Shown piece after piece: positions 32,727-41,002 of a stretch of 64,000 nucleotides of DNA (positions are counted from its first letter, which is position 1; each line of letters begins with the position of its first letter). The translations under genes and the position numbers were made by a program. The notes below the pieces were generated by a model. The model worked only from the letters and a program-made list of their open reading frames with translations, ran no database searches and was not told the origin of the DNA. The stretch is from Bifidobacterium breve (GTDB lineage: Bacteria > Actinomycetota > Thermoleophilia > Solirubrobacterales > Solirubrobacteraceae): the NCBI GenBank assembly GCA_945881845.1, contig CAMCVN010000004.1, positions 28,427 to 92,426 of the forward strand. The letters run 5' to 3'.

Positions 32727-33793
32727 CTGCCGTCGGGCGCGCTCCACGGCATCTTGCCGCGACCGAGCCGCGCCATCAAAGTTCGAAAGCCCCACCACTG
32801 GTAGAGGATGATCACGGGGATCATCACAACCGCCGCGACCGTCATCACAACCAGCGTGTAGTGCGACGACTGCGCATTCTCAATCGTGACCGAATCACCG
32901 AGCGAGATCGTCGAAACGATGATCCGTGGGAAGAGACCGATGAAGAGCGTCGCTACCCAGCCGACAATCGTGATGATCGTGCAGATGAAGGCGCGTGCGA
33001 ACTGGCCGCGCTGAGCGTTGATCACGGCAGCGATCAGTGCGATCAACCCGAGCGCCGCGGGGATCGCGACAGGCAGGATGCTGCGCGCGTTGAGGGAGTG
33101 GGCCACAAACGGGGTCGCGACAAGGAAGCCACCACCCAGCAGCAGTGCCGGCAGCGTCAGGTTCGGCAGCAGGTGACGGGCGTCGAGCTTGACGATCCGC
33201 TGGCGAATTCGCTCGCCAAGTTCACCGTCGAGACGGAGCGAGAGGAAGAGCGCGCCGTGGAAGGCGAAGAGTGCCGTAAGTGACAGCGCACCGAGCACTG
33301 AGTAAGGCGTAATGAAGGCGAGGATGTTGCCGAAGTAGCGCATCTCCCCCACGCGGCCCGAGCCGGCGACCGGTAGACCCGCAAGTAGAGCTGAAAGAAC
33401 GAGCCCCCAGATCAGCGGCGCAGCGACGCTGGCGCCGATGTTGATAGCCGACCAAAGCCCGCGCCAGCGCGGATTCACGCGACCGCGCCACTCGAACGAG
33501 ATGATTCGCATCAGCAGCGCGATGATCAGCACCACGAGCCCAAGGTAGGCGCCCTCAAGCCAGGTGCCGTACCAAGCCGGGAACGAGGCGAATGTGAGGC
33601 CGCCGACGACCAGCAGCCAAACCTCATTGGCATCCCAGACCGGGGCGATTGTCTCAATCATCTCGCTGCGCTCATCCTCATTGCGCGCTGCGACGCCCAT
33701 CATCATGCCGACGCCGAAATCGAAGCCTTCGAGTACGAGGTAGGTCGACCAGAGGCCGGCGATGACGAAGAACCAGAGCTCAGCGAGAGTCAT
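32723..33793 (-). CDS. cydB: cytochrome bd quinol oxidase subunit II
   Basis: A 356-residue membrane protein. It starts W-F-F-V-I-A-G-L-W-S-T-Y-L-V-L-E-G-F-D-F-G-V-G-M, the standard CydB beginning with the G-F-D-F-G motif, followed by P-V-W-D-A-N-E-V-W-L near 52. About nine membrane segments are visible. With CydA it forms the high-affinity terminal oxidase that reduces oxygen to water without pumping protons. Its start overlaps the cydA stop by one base. The heme-loading exporter CydDC is encoded 14 kb away. Confidence 0.95.
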   Translation of the reverse strand: MTLAELWFFVIAGLWSTYLVLEGFDFGVGMMMGVAARNEDERSEMIETIAPVWDANEVWLLVVGGLTFASFPAWYGTWLEGAYLGLVVLIIALLMRIISFEWRGRVNPRWRGLWSAINIGASVAAPLIWGLVLSALLAGLPVAGSGRVGEMRYFGNILAFITPYSVLGALSLTALFAFHGALFLSLRLDGELGERIRQRIVKLDARHLLPNLTLPALLLGGGFLVATPFVAHSLNARSILPVAIPAALGLIALIAAVINAQRGQFARAFICTIITIVGWVATLFIGLFPRIIVSTISLGDSVTIENAQSSHYTLVVMTVAAVVMIPVIILYQWWGFRTLMARLGRGKMPWSAPDGS

Positions 33794-35208
33794 CAGTAGA
33801 CCGGGGTTGGGTCGGATTTGGCTTCTTCGTCTTCAGGCAGAATCGGCGGCGGGTCAAGGATCGCGTAACGGCGCAGCAGCACGAAGGCCGTGATGCCGAT
33901 CGCGATGTACAGCAGCATGAAAGCGGTCAGGCTGGCGATGATCTCGCCCGCCCCGACCGATTGCGAAAGGCCGTCGGCGGTTTTCAGCACGCCATATGCG
34001 ACCCATGGCTGGCGCGCCGTCTCGGTGAAGACCCAGCCGATCAAAGCGGTGATGAACGGAAGTGCGATCGCGCCAACGGCGATCTTCAGGAACCAGCGCG
34101 ACTTCTCCAGCGTTCCACGCCAGTAGAGGAAGCCACCGAGCAGCGCGATCATCATCGAGAGTGACCCGAGATAAGCCATTCCACGCATTGACCAGTAGGC
34201 AAGCTTGACGTCGGGGATGTAGTTCCCTGGCCCAAACTTCGCCTGCGAGCTGGCCTGGACTTGGTTCATTCCCTCAACCTTGCCGGTGAAGGTGTTGGTC
34301 GCCAGAAAAGAGAGCAGATACGGGATGTCGAGTGAATACGAGGGCTCCTGATCATCTACCGAGAAGCCACCAATCTGAAATAGCGAGAACGACGCCGGCT
34401 GCTCCGAATTCCAGAGTGCTTCGGCGGCGGCGATCTTCATCGGCTGCGGCCCGGTGAGTGCAACGCCAAACTCGCTGCCTACCAGCAGCGTCAGCGTTGT
34501 AATTGGGATCGCCATGTAGAGGCTGAGCTTCACGACCGGGCGGAACAGCTCAACGTTGCGGCCTTTGAGGATGTGCCAGCAAGCGACGCCGAGCAGCAGG
34601 AACGAAGCGACCATCAGCGAGGCGAGCAATGTGTGGGCGACCGCCCAGATCGCGATCGGATTTGTCAGAACCGCCCACAGATCAACCATTCGGGCCTGCC
34701 CGGTTACCGCGTCGATGCTGTAGCCGACCGGGTTTTGCATCCACGAGTTGGCCATCAGGATGAACGTTGTTGAGAGCCACGTGCCAGCAACTACGAGCCA
34801 GATTGAGGCAAGGTGCATCCGCTCTGAGAGCCTGCCCCAACCGAAGACCCAGATGCCGATGAAGGTTGACTCGAGCATGAATGCGATCAGTCCTTCTAGC
34901 GCCAGCGTCGAGCCAAAGACATCGCCGACGAACTGCGAGTACGACGACCAGTTCATCCCGAACTGGAACTCCTGCAGCAGGCCGGTCGCGGCGCCGATCG
35001 CAAAGTTGATCAGCAGCAGCGTGCCGAAGAACTTGGTCAGCCGCAGCCACGATTCGTCGCGCGTTCGATACCACTTCGTCTGCATGTAGGCGATGACCGG
35101 CGCGAGGCCGAGCGTCAACGGGACGAAGATGAAGTGATAGAGCGTCGTCGTCGCGAATTGCCAGCGGGCAAGTGTCAAAGCTTCGGCGGCTAGTGGCAAA
35201 GAGTCCAT
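33793..35208 (-). CDS. cydA: cytochrome bd quinol oxidase subunit I
   Basis: A 471-residue membrane protein. The heme b595 ligand His lies in R-W-Q-F-A-T-T-T-L-Y-H near 25, the heme b558 His and Met lie near 190 and 340, and the quinol-binding loop contains the expected G-M near 340. The length (471 against about 520 in Escherichia coli) implies the short Q-loop form. It is transcribed before cydB with a one-base overlap. A window of 60 bases to the divergent or upstream RDD gene leaves room for a promoter, but none is clear. Confidence 0.95.
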   Translation of the reverse strand: MDSLPLAAEALTLARWQFATTTLYHFIFVPLTLGLAPVIAYMQTKWYRTRDESWLRLTKFFGTLLLINFAIGAATGLLQEFQFGMNWSSYSQFVGDVFGSTLALEGLIAFMLESTFIGIWVFGWGRLSERMHLASIWLVVAGTWLSTTFILMANSWMQNPVGYSIDAVTGQARMVDLWAVLTNPIAIWAVAHTLLASLMVASFLLLGVACWHILKGRNVELFRPVVKLSLYMAIPITTLTLLVGSEFGVALTGPQPMKIAAAEALWNSEQPASFSLFQIGGFSVDDQEPSYSLDIPYLLSFLATNTFTGKVEGMNQVQASSQAKFGPGNYIPDVKLAYWSMRGMAYLGSLSMMIALLGGFLYWRGTLEKSRWFLKIAVGAIALPFITALIGWVFTETARQPWVAYGVLKTADGLSQSVGAGEIIASLTAFMLLYIAIGITAFVLLRRYAILDPPPILPEDEEAKSDPTPVY

Positions 35209-35268
35209 CGCGGGCGAGCCTATCGCTAGCGGGGGCAGTGCGGCGTTGAGCTGGCGCTCAGCCGCCGT

Positions 35269-36084
35269 CTAGTCACGCACAACGTGGGTCGAGCAGATGA
35301 AGTCCTGCAGAGCTCGGTTCTCGCTATCCCAGAGCGGCCAGAGATAGGCGAGCGCGATCGCGATTGTTCCGCCGATCACGGTGAAGGCATTGCCGATTCC
35401 CGAGATCACGCCGTAAAGCACGCCCATCACGAGAAATTGCCGCACCAGAGCCGGGCCGTAGGTCATCGCCGCGCCGCTCTCACGAACAACGCGAATTCCT
35501 AGCAGCTGCATTCCCCAGGTGCGCCCGTTCTGCTCGCCCGCCCGGGCCATAGTTATCGGCTGGTAAGTGAATGCGACGAGCAAGGCGCCGAAGAACACGA
35601 GCAGCAGCGCGCCGCCGACCGCGGCCTGCTCTTCTGTCGAGATTCCCTTGATCTGGTTGTCAACGACCTTGATCGACGAGAAGTCGACCCCGGCAACGAT
35701 CACGACCGCAGCGATAATGAATGGCAGCGTGAAGGCGAAGGTGATCAGGGCGTCGATGATGTAGGCGCCAGCCCTTGGCCACCAGTCTGAGAGCAGTCGC
35801 GTCCGGCCGGCGATGACGACCGTCGGCGGCCCAACGGCGACCAACGGGGGGGCAGAGGGTGGTGGTGCGGCGACCGGCGGCGGTGCGGCGACCGGCGGCG
35901 GTGCGCCTAGAGCCGGCGCCGAGCTGGCCTGAGCGACAGGAGCGACCGGCGGCGCAAAGGCCCTCCCACCAGGTGCGACAGCGGTTTGCTCAGTCCAAGC
36001 GCGCCCATTCCACCAGCGCAGCGAAGCCTCACCGCGAGGATCTGCGTACCAGCCGGGCACAGGCGTCTGAGTTCCATCCTCCAC
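35269..36084 (-). CDS. DUF2510/RDD-domain membrane protein
   Basis: A 271-residue protein. Residues 8-32 are the DUF2510 short motif (P-G-W-Y-A-D-P near 10 and L-R-W-W-N-G-R-A-W-T-E near 22). Residues about 40-85 are a Pro/Ala linker with a duplicated A-P-P-P-V-A unit. From about 92 to 260 is an RDD domain with R-A-G-A-Y-I-I-D-A-L-I near 103 and G-L-G-I-R-V-V-R near 195, containing three or four membrane helices. RDD proteins are poorly understood; some act as ion transporters. The DUF2510-linker-RDD order is common in actinobacteria. It lies upstream of cydAB but 60 bases away. Confidence 0.8.
   Translation of the reverse strand: MEDGTQTPVPGWYADPRGEASLRWWNGRAWTEQTAVAPGGRAFAPPVAPVAQASSAPALGAPPPVAAPPPVAAPPPSAPPLVAVGPPTVVIAGRTRLLSDWWPRAGAYIIDALITFAFTLPFIIAAVVIVAGVDFSSIKVVDNQIKGISTEEQAAVGGALLLVFFGALLVAFTYQPITMARAGEQNGRTWGMQLLGIRVVRESGAAMTYGPALVRQFLVMGVLYGVISGIGNAFTVIGGTIAIALAYLWPLWDSENRALQDFICSTHVVRD
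35864..35899. repeat. 18-bp tandem duplication in the RDD gene linker
   Basis: Two in-frame copies of an 18-bp GC-rich unit (35864-35881, 35882-35899) and the start of a third encode repeated A-P-P-P-V-A. A slippage-prone linker region. Confidence 0.75.
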
Positions 36085-36236
36085 GCCGTAAGTCTAACGC
36101 GCCAAAAGCACCGAAGGAACGGACTTTCGGCAAAGCACGCAGTCCACCATCGGAATTCCCGCTGACTTCGCGCGCTGGCAATCCAGGCTCGGCGGTCACC
36201 CGTACATCTGCTTAACCACAACCAATAGGAGAAACA

Positions 36237-36773
36237 ATGAAACCGATCAGATTAATCGTAATCGGAGCCCTCGCCGTGGGCGCCGTCGGGCTCAGCGCCT
36301 GCGGCAGCGACGACACGACAACGACAACCACTGCAGCCGCGCCGATGACGGATACGGCAAGCGAAACGATCGCGGCGGTCGCTGGAGGCAACGCAGACCT
36401 TTCGACGCTGGTAGCAGCCTTGACGGCAGCCGATCTGGTCACGACGCTGGAGGGAGCTGGCCCGTACACGGTCTTCGCTCCGACCGACGCCGCCTTCTCC
36501 GACATCCAGAGCACCGTTGACACACTGCTCGAGCCAGGGAACAAGACGGACCTAGCCAATGTCCTCACGTACCACGTGGTCCCGGGCATCTACACGGCCG
36601 CCGACCTCAAGGACGGGCAGAAGCTGAAGACCGTCGAAGGTCAGGACCTGACTGTCACCGTAAAGGACGGCGTCGTGAAGGTGAACGACGCGACCGTCGA
36701 GATGGCTGACGTGAGCGCCTCCAACGGTGTCGTCCACGTGATCAACAAGGTGCTTGTCCCGCCAGCGAACTAA
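36237..36773 (+). CDS. fasciclin-domain lipoprotein
   Basis: A 178-residue protein with a signal peptide and lipobox L-S-A-C at 19-22, a Thr-rich linker and one fasciclin (FAS1) domain from about 47 to 178: L-E-G-A-G-P-Y-T-V-F-A-P-T-D-A-A-F near 75, Y-H-V-V-P-G near 117, and the C-terminal V-V-H-V-I-N-K-V-L near 165. FAS1 domains mediate adhesion and are found in Mpt70-like secreted proteins. An AGGAG ribosome site lies 8 bases before the ATG. A strong hairpin at 36801-36828 follows the stop. Confidence 0.92.
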   Translation: MKPIRLIVIGALAVGAVGLSACGSDDTTTTTTAAAPMTDTASETIAAVAGGNADLSTLVAALTAADLVTTLEGAGPYTVFAPTDAAFSDIQSTVDTLLEPGNKTDLANVLTYHVVPGIYTAADLKDGQKLKTVEGQDLTVTVKDGVVKVNDATVEMADVSASNGVVHVINKVLVPPAN

Positions 36774-36800
36774 ACGGGACCGGCGCCCAGCCGTTCGAGC

Positions 36801-36828
36801 GAGGCCCCCGCATCGGAGCGGGGGCCTC
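36801..36828. terminator. strong GC-rich hairpin after the fasciclin gene
   Basis: A perfect 11-bp stem, GAGGCCCCCGC with its complement, closes a 6-base loop (ATCGGA). It sits in the 78-bp gap between two convergent genes and would fold in both transcripts. No T-tract follows, as is common for terminators in high-GC actinobacteria. Confidence 0.7.
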
Positions 36829-36851
36829 GGCCTCGGAGGGCGGCGGACCGC

Positions 36852-38180
36852 TTAGCCGGTGAAAGGTTCGACGGTCGAGAGATAGACCCACCAAACCCCG
36901 ATCAGCACCGTCATTGTGGCCGCGCTGATCGTCAGTGCGCGCGCGCCGCTGCGTAGCCGCCCCAGCGAGACGGCCGCGAGCAGCATCAGCCCAGGAATCG
37001 TTGGATAGAGGTAGCGCGGTAGGAAGAAATCCCAGTTCAGGACGAGCAGCACGTAACACATCCAAACGATCCCAACGCCGACCGGCAAGGCCAGCAGGAC
37101 GAGCAGCTGCGTTCGCCGTTCGCTCGGCTTGATGCTGAGAACGCCAAGCGGCGCCAGCACGACCAGCCCCGTCATCAGGATCGTCAATACCCATCGCTTC
37201 AGCGCCGAGAGCAGCTCAATCCACCACTCCTCAGGTAGCGGCGCTCGCGTGACGACAAGGAGCCGGCCTGGGATGTCGCTGACCGTGTATTTGATCCCGT
37301 CAGGATTGAAGAACGGTTCCATCATCTGCCGAACGACGCGCGAGCCGGTGAGCGATCCGTAGCGGTTCAGATTCGAGAGCAGCCACGGCGCCAGCATCAG
37401 CGCCGGGATCGCAACTACCCCTGTGGCCGCCAGCCAGCGAGTGCGCGGCGAGATCTGCGCCTGCCGCAGCACGGCGAAGGCGCAGACCAGCAGCCCGGGA
37501 ATGAAGACGATGATCGTCAGCCGCGTCAGCAGCCCGAAGCCGACCAGCACGGCAGCGCCGCTTAGCCAGCCGACGCTGCGACGCTGCCAAGCGCGCCAGA
37601 GGACGAGCGTCAAACCAACTCCGATCAGGAATTCGAGCCCGCTGTTCGAGATCGTCACCGTCCGCAGAACGATCCCCGGCCAGAGCAGCGCCGTGAGCGC
37701 GAAGGCGAAGTACGGCTCGGCCCGCTCGGGATCGCCGATCACCTCGACCGTGAGGCGCCACAGCAGCAGCGCCGCCGCCAGCAGTAGCCCGAGCCCGAGC
37801 AGCCTGATCACGCGCATCTTGACGACGTAGTTGCTGCCCGCGAACCTGAACGGCGCGGCTGAGAGCAGGTAGTAGAGCGGCGGCTGGAAGGCCTCGTAGC
37901 TGCGACCGCTGAGGCCGCGCTTGGCGGGATCGAGCCTGCCGGGCGAAGGGTAGGTGCCCTCGTAGATCGCCTCGGCCTGAGGACTGATCAGCGTCGGCCC
38001 GAGCAACGGCAACTGCCCCTCTTCAGCGACGCTCTGCAGATAACTGAAGTGCGCTATCTCATCGCCGGTGAATTTCGGCAGCGATAGAACGGTCGCCGTT
38101 CCGGCCGCAACAATCACCACGAGCTGCGCAGCGATCAGCACGCGGACCGGCGTCAGCGCCGGTAGGCCTAGTCGCGTCAC
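36852..38180 (-). CDS. DUF2142/GT-C-like integral membrane protein
   Basis: A 442-residue protein with about ten or more membrane segments, GTG start. The first extracellular loop contains F-T-G-D-E-I-A-H-F, an acidic motif like that of GT-C glycosyltransferases and the DUF2142 family, followed by Y-E-A-F-Q-P-P-L-Y-Y near 95-105, as in mannosyl/arabinosyl-transferase-like proteins. A role in adding sugars from polyprenyl carriers is suggested. It lies alone, in front of the 473-base non-coding stretch. Confidence 0.65.
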   Translation of the reverse strand: MTRLGLPALTPVRVLIAAQLVVIVAAGTATVLSLPKFTGDEIAHFSYLQSVAEEGQLPLLGPTLISPQAEAIYEGTYPSPGRLDPAKRGLSGRSYEAFQPPLYYLLSAAPFRFAGSNYVVKMRVIRLLGLGLLLAAALLLWRLTVEVIGDPERAEPYFAFALTALLWPGIVLRTVTISNSGLEFLIGVGLTLVLWRAWQRRSVGWLSGAAVLVGFGLLTRLTIIVFIPGLLVCAFAVLRQAQISPRTRWLAATGVVAIPALMLAPWLLSNLNRYGSLTGSRVVRQMMEPFFNPDGIKYTVSDIPGRLLVVTRAPLPEEWWIELLSALKRWVLTILMTGLVVLAPLGVLSIKPSERRTQLLVLLALPVGVGIVWMCYVLLVLNWDFFLPRYLYPTIPGLMLLAAVSLGRLRSGARALTISAATMTVLIGVWWVYLSTVEPFTG

Positions 38181-38460
38181 GCGGCAAGCCTACCCGCGAC
38201 TGAACCGACCGGGGAATGCGAGCCGCTCGTTGGCGATGCACGCCGCCTACATACCGATCTGGCAGAGCACTCTAGGTCACCCGGCTAGCAACCCGGCTGC
38301 CCGGGTATTCACCGCCTCTAATCGCGGGGTGTTTCACCGAGCCAACGCTATTCAGCCGTTAGTAGCGTCGATTAATGGTAATCGCGCTCGCCGGGCGGCC
38401 GCCTGCGCGACCGAGCAGCACTGGACATCCTTCGGTGGAAACTACGTCACCAATCGTCAA

Positions 38461-38489
38461 AAGTACTGTTTCGTTTCTGTTTAAGTACT
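38461..38489. promoter_or_regulatory. paired AAGTACT sites
   Basis: AAGTACT occurs at 38461-38467 and 38483-38489; AGTACT is palindromic. The spacing of 22 bp is two helical turns, which would put both sites on one face of the DNA. Related GTAC sequences occur before regulators 2, 4 and 5. Confidence 0.35.
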
Positions 38490-38578
38490 ACCCCACGCCG
38501 TACACGACCGCACGATCCACCCGCGCACAACCCCCCCATTTACAGGAGATTATGCTGGGCGCGATGTGGCCGGGCAGC

Positions 38579-38596
38579 CTTAGCATTTCCCCTAAT
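38579..38596 (+). promoter_or_regulatory. 18-bp element upstream of regulator 1 (shared with regulator 2)
   Basis: CTTAGCATTTCCCCTAAT, ending 56 bases before the ATG of regulator 1. The sequence at 42671-42688 before regulator 2 agrees at 15 of 18 positions and is placed at nearly the same distance. A promoter for an alternative sigma factor or an activator site are both possible. Confidence 0.45.
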
Positions 38597-38652
38597 CCAG
38601 TGCGTAGTCGGTCGAGCCCCTCGACCGATGGGCGCTACCAGAGAGGGACCCA

Positions 38653-39354
38653 ATGCAACACTCGACTAGCCCAGCAGCACTCGACACCACAACCGATCAG
38701 AGCCAGATGGATGGCGCCGCGGAAGCGACGCTGACCGTCATGCTCGTCGATGGCGAGACGCTCGTGCGCAGTGCGCTCGCAAGGATGCTGCACGCTGAGG
38801 ATGGCATTGAGGTCGTCGCTGATGCTTCCGAGCCCAGTCAGGCAGTCGTCGCTGCCAGAGGTCACAAGCCGGACGTGATCATCTACGACCCGCACGATAC
38901 GCGCGGCACAGCCGATGCGGTCGAGTTGATCGAGCAGCTCCGCGAAGCCTCGTCTGAATCCTCGGTCGTAGTGCTGACGCGCCGCGAGGACGCTATCTTT
39001 GCCCGCGAAGTAATCCGTGCCGGCGCGGTCGGCTACATGCTGATGTCGGAAGACCCGGAGGACGTGCTCAAGGCGATCCGCCGGGCGCGCAGCGGCCGCC
39101 CATCGCTGAGTCCGCGGATTGCGATGCTGATCGCCGGGCTCGATCACCGCAAGGCTAATGACAACCTGACCGAACGCGAGCGCGACATCGTTCACCTCGT
39201 TGCGCTGGGCCACACCAACAAGGAGATGGCCGACGAGCTTCACCTTTCGATCAGGACGGTCGAATCGCACCGCGCGAACATCCTCCGCAAGCTCGACGTC
39301 AACAACCGCGCTGGGCTCGTCCGCTACGCACTCGACAACAATCTGCTCGACTGA
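38653..39354 (+). CDS. NarL/LuxR-type regulator 1, atypical receiver
   Basis: A 233-residue regulator with an N-terminal extension of about 27 residues, a receiver domain (about 28-145) and a LuxR-type helix-turn-helix (about 165-230: L-T-E-R-E-R-D-I-V-H-L-V-A-L-G-H-T-N-K-E). The predicted phosphate acceptor is D79 (Y-D-P-H-D), but the acidic pair is D33-G34 instead of Asp-Asp and the conserved Lys is replaced by Met131 (G-Y-M-L-M). Phosphorylation-dependent switching is therefore doubtful. The HTH is intact (R-T-V-E-S-H-R-A-N-I-L-R-K-L). No sensor kinase is adjacent. First of five paralogues in this region. Confidence 0.88.
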   Translation: MQHSTSPAALDTTTDQSQMDGAAEATLTVMLVDGETLVRSALARMLHAEDGIEVVADASEPSQAVVAARGHKPDVIIYDPHDTRGTADAVELIEQLREASSESSVVVLTRREDAIFAREVIRAGAVGYMLMSEDPEDVLKAIRRARSGRPSLSPRIAMLIAGLDHRKANDNLTERERDIVHLVALGHTNKEMADELHLSIRTVESHRANILRKLDVNNRAGLVRYALDNNLLD

Positions 39355-39382
39355 CGACTGATCAACCGGAGCCGGGTACCGC

Positions 39383-40138
39383 TCAGCGGATCCGAAGCGG
39401 CGTGCCCAGCGGCGTCATCCGCCAAAGCTTGGCCATCGAGGAGTTGCGCATTCGAATACAGCCGTGCGATGGCCGCCCGGGGATCAGCGACGGAAACGCA
39501 GTGCCGTGTATGCCAACAACGCCACCGCCCGGCCACTCCGACAGGGTCGGTGCATAGGCCGCAGTGCCAAGCGCATAATGGCCGTAGAGCGGGTTGCTCC
39601 TGAATCGCAGCTTCTCGCGGATCCAGAACTGGCCGGCAGGCGTCGGAGTCTGCGCTGTGCCAACGCCGACGCGGGCGCGGTAGATCAGACGACCCGCTCG
39701 AAAGAGGCGGATGTGGAATGAGCGGCGGTTAATCTCGAGCCGGTATTGGTTGCGCTCGAGATCCCCGAATGCACTGCGGCGAACCCAGCCTGACCGTCCG
39801 TTCGGGCGACCGGGGATTCGGATCTTTAGCCAGTTTCCCTCGCTGTTCGTCGCCAGCGCAAGAGCGATGTAGACCTCCGGCATGCGGTCCTCGGTCAGAA
39901 GCCGCAGCCTGGCGATCGTCCGAGCTTTAGCGCTCGCAGTCACGTAGACGCGAGCGGTCTTGAGCGGAACCGCCCAACGCGTCATCGTCCGCTCGTCCGA
40001 GAGACGGACCACTTTCCCAAGTTCGGTGCTGTACTCGTCGGCAGCCAGCGCGCGCTCGGCGGCCCCACCCAGCGCCAGCGCCGAGCAGGCCGCCACGAGC
40101 AGCGCACGAAGGCATCCCGAGCTGGATGTTCTCACCAT
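39383..40138 (-). CDS. secreted L,D-transpeptidase (YkuD)
   Basis: A 251-residue protein starting at ATG 40138 (M-V-R-T-S-S-S-G); an earlier start at 40171 would add residues before a normal signal peptide. After the signal (A-L-A-A) is an SH3-like region (about 35-115), then the YkuD domain (about 125-250) with the catalytic motif H-G-T-A near 210 and S-H-G-C-I-R-M near 228, where Cys is the nucleophile. It cross-links peptidoglycan by 3-3 bonds or attaches proteins to it. Convergent with regulator 1. Confidence 0.9.
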   Translation of the reverse strand: MVRTSSSGCLRALLVAACSALALGGAAERALAADEYSTELGKVVRLSDERTMTRWAVPLKTARVYVTASAKARTIARLRLLTEDRMPEVYIALALATNSEGNWLKIRIPGRPNGRSGWVRRSAFGDLERNQYRLEINRRSFHIRLFRAGRLIYRARVGVGTAQTPTPAGQFWIREKLRFRSNPLYGHYALGTAAYAPTLSEWPGGGVVGIHGTAFPSLIPGRPSHGCIRMRNSSMAKLWRMTPLGTPLRIR

Positions 40139-40328
40139 GTTTAAACAATCTAGGTCGGTCCAAGCTGCCAACTCTCAGCGTTTTCCCGAACGCTTGAGCG
40201 CACAATCACGAGGCTAAGAGGGGAGGTCGATCAGCGTTGACCAGAGTCGCGAAGCGGCAGCTCACGGCCTGAGACTCAGCATTTTTACGCAAAACTCGAA
40301 CTCCGCCGCCAATAGTCTTGGTGTAGGC

Positions 40329-40975
40329 ATGAATCGGACGATTGTCGCCCTTACTTGTTTCGTCCTCGTCGGCTTGGCCGGCGTCTTTCTCGCGATCTTC
40401 TCGCTCTCTCGCGCAACCGACCTCGCCTCAACGCCGTGCGTCGGCGTTGACGACCTTCCGCGCTTCGCTGGCGATCCCCGCACCCGTGCGGCGATGCTCT
40501 GCCTGATCAACGTTGAACGCGCGCGCGTGTCGGTGAGGGCCGTGAAGCCCGAACCGCATTTGGAGCAGGCGGCCTCAAGCTACGCGCAGCAGATGGTCGA
40601 CCAGCGCTTCTTCGCACACACCGACCCGCTCGGCGGCACACTCGCGAGCCGTGTATTCCTGTCGGGCTACCTTGCCGGTGCCGATCTCTGGCAGGTCGGC
40701 GAGAACCTCTCCTGGGGCGGAGGCACGGTAGGCACGCCGCGCAAGATCGTCGATGCGCTGATGGTCAGCCCCGCCCACCGAACGAACATGCTTGGCCGCG
40801 AGTACACCGACATTGGGATCGGCGTGGTTCCGGCACGCCAACCGGCTACGCCAGCGGAGCAACGCACGCGCAGCTGCTCGGGATGCGAACGACTCGCAAG
40901 GTCGTCACGAAGAAGCCGAAGAAGAAGCCGAAGAAGAAGCCGCCGAAGAAACGGAAGAGCACGGCGAAGCGTTAG
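40329..40975 (+). pseudogene. CAP (SCP/PR1) domain protein, apparent 1-base frameshift
   Basis: The first 168 residues read as a CAP-superfamily protein with an N-terminal membrane anchor or signal peptide: L-C-L-I-N-V-E-R-A-R near 55, A-S-S-Y-A-Q-Q-M-V near 80, F-F-A-H-T-D-P near 90, G-E-N-L-S-W near 120, S-P-A-H-R-T-N-M-L near 145, and I-G-I-G-V-V-P. After about 40829 the frame becomes an Arg-rich chain running into the next gene. Adding one base in the CCGGC at 40829-40833 restores T-P-T-G-Y-A-S-G-A-T-H-A-Q-L-L-G and a Lys/Pro-rich tail ending at TAG 40973. The tail (K-K-P-K-K-K-P-K-K-K-P-P-K-K) would bind the cell wall or polyanions. Either a sequence error or a real disruption. Confidence 0.75.
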
Positions 40976-41002
40976 CCGCGCCAACCGCTCCGATGCCCTC
41001 GG

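Larger units (their letters stand above)
38181..38652. other. long intergenic region upstream of regulator 1
   Basis: A 472-bp gap, A/T-richer than its surroundings. It holds several small hairpins (for example ACGCTA with TAGCGT near 38344-38366), two AAGTACT palindromes 22 bp apart (38461-38489), an AGGAG followed by a short ATG frame (38552) that runs into the regulator gene, and an 18-bp element (38579-38596) shared with regulator 2. I see no convincing gene in it. Confidence 0.5.

Noticed and set aside
38552..38734. Short gene with AGGAG before its ATG upstream of regulator 1
   Set aside because: It overlaps the regulator start by more than 80 bases in another frame and is Arg/Ser-rich; a leader peptide cannot be excluded but is not supported.
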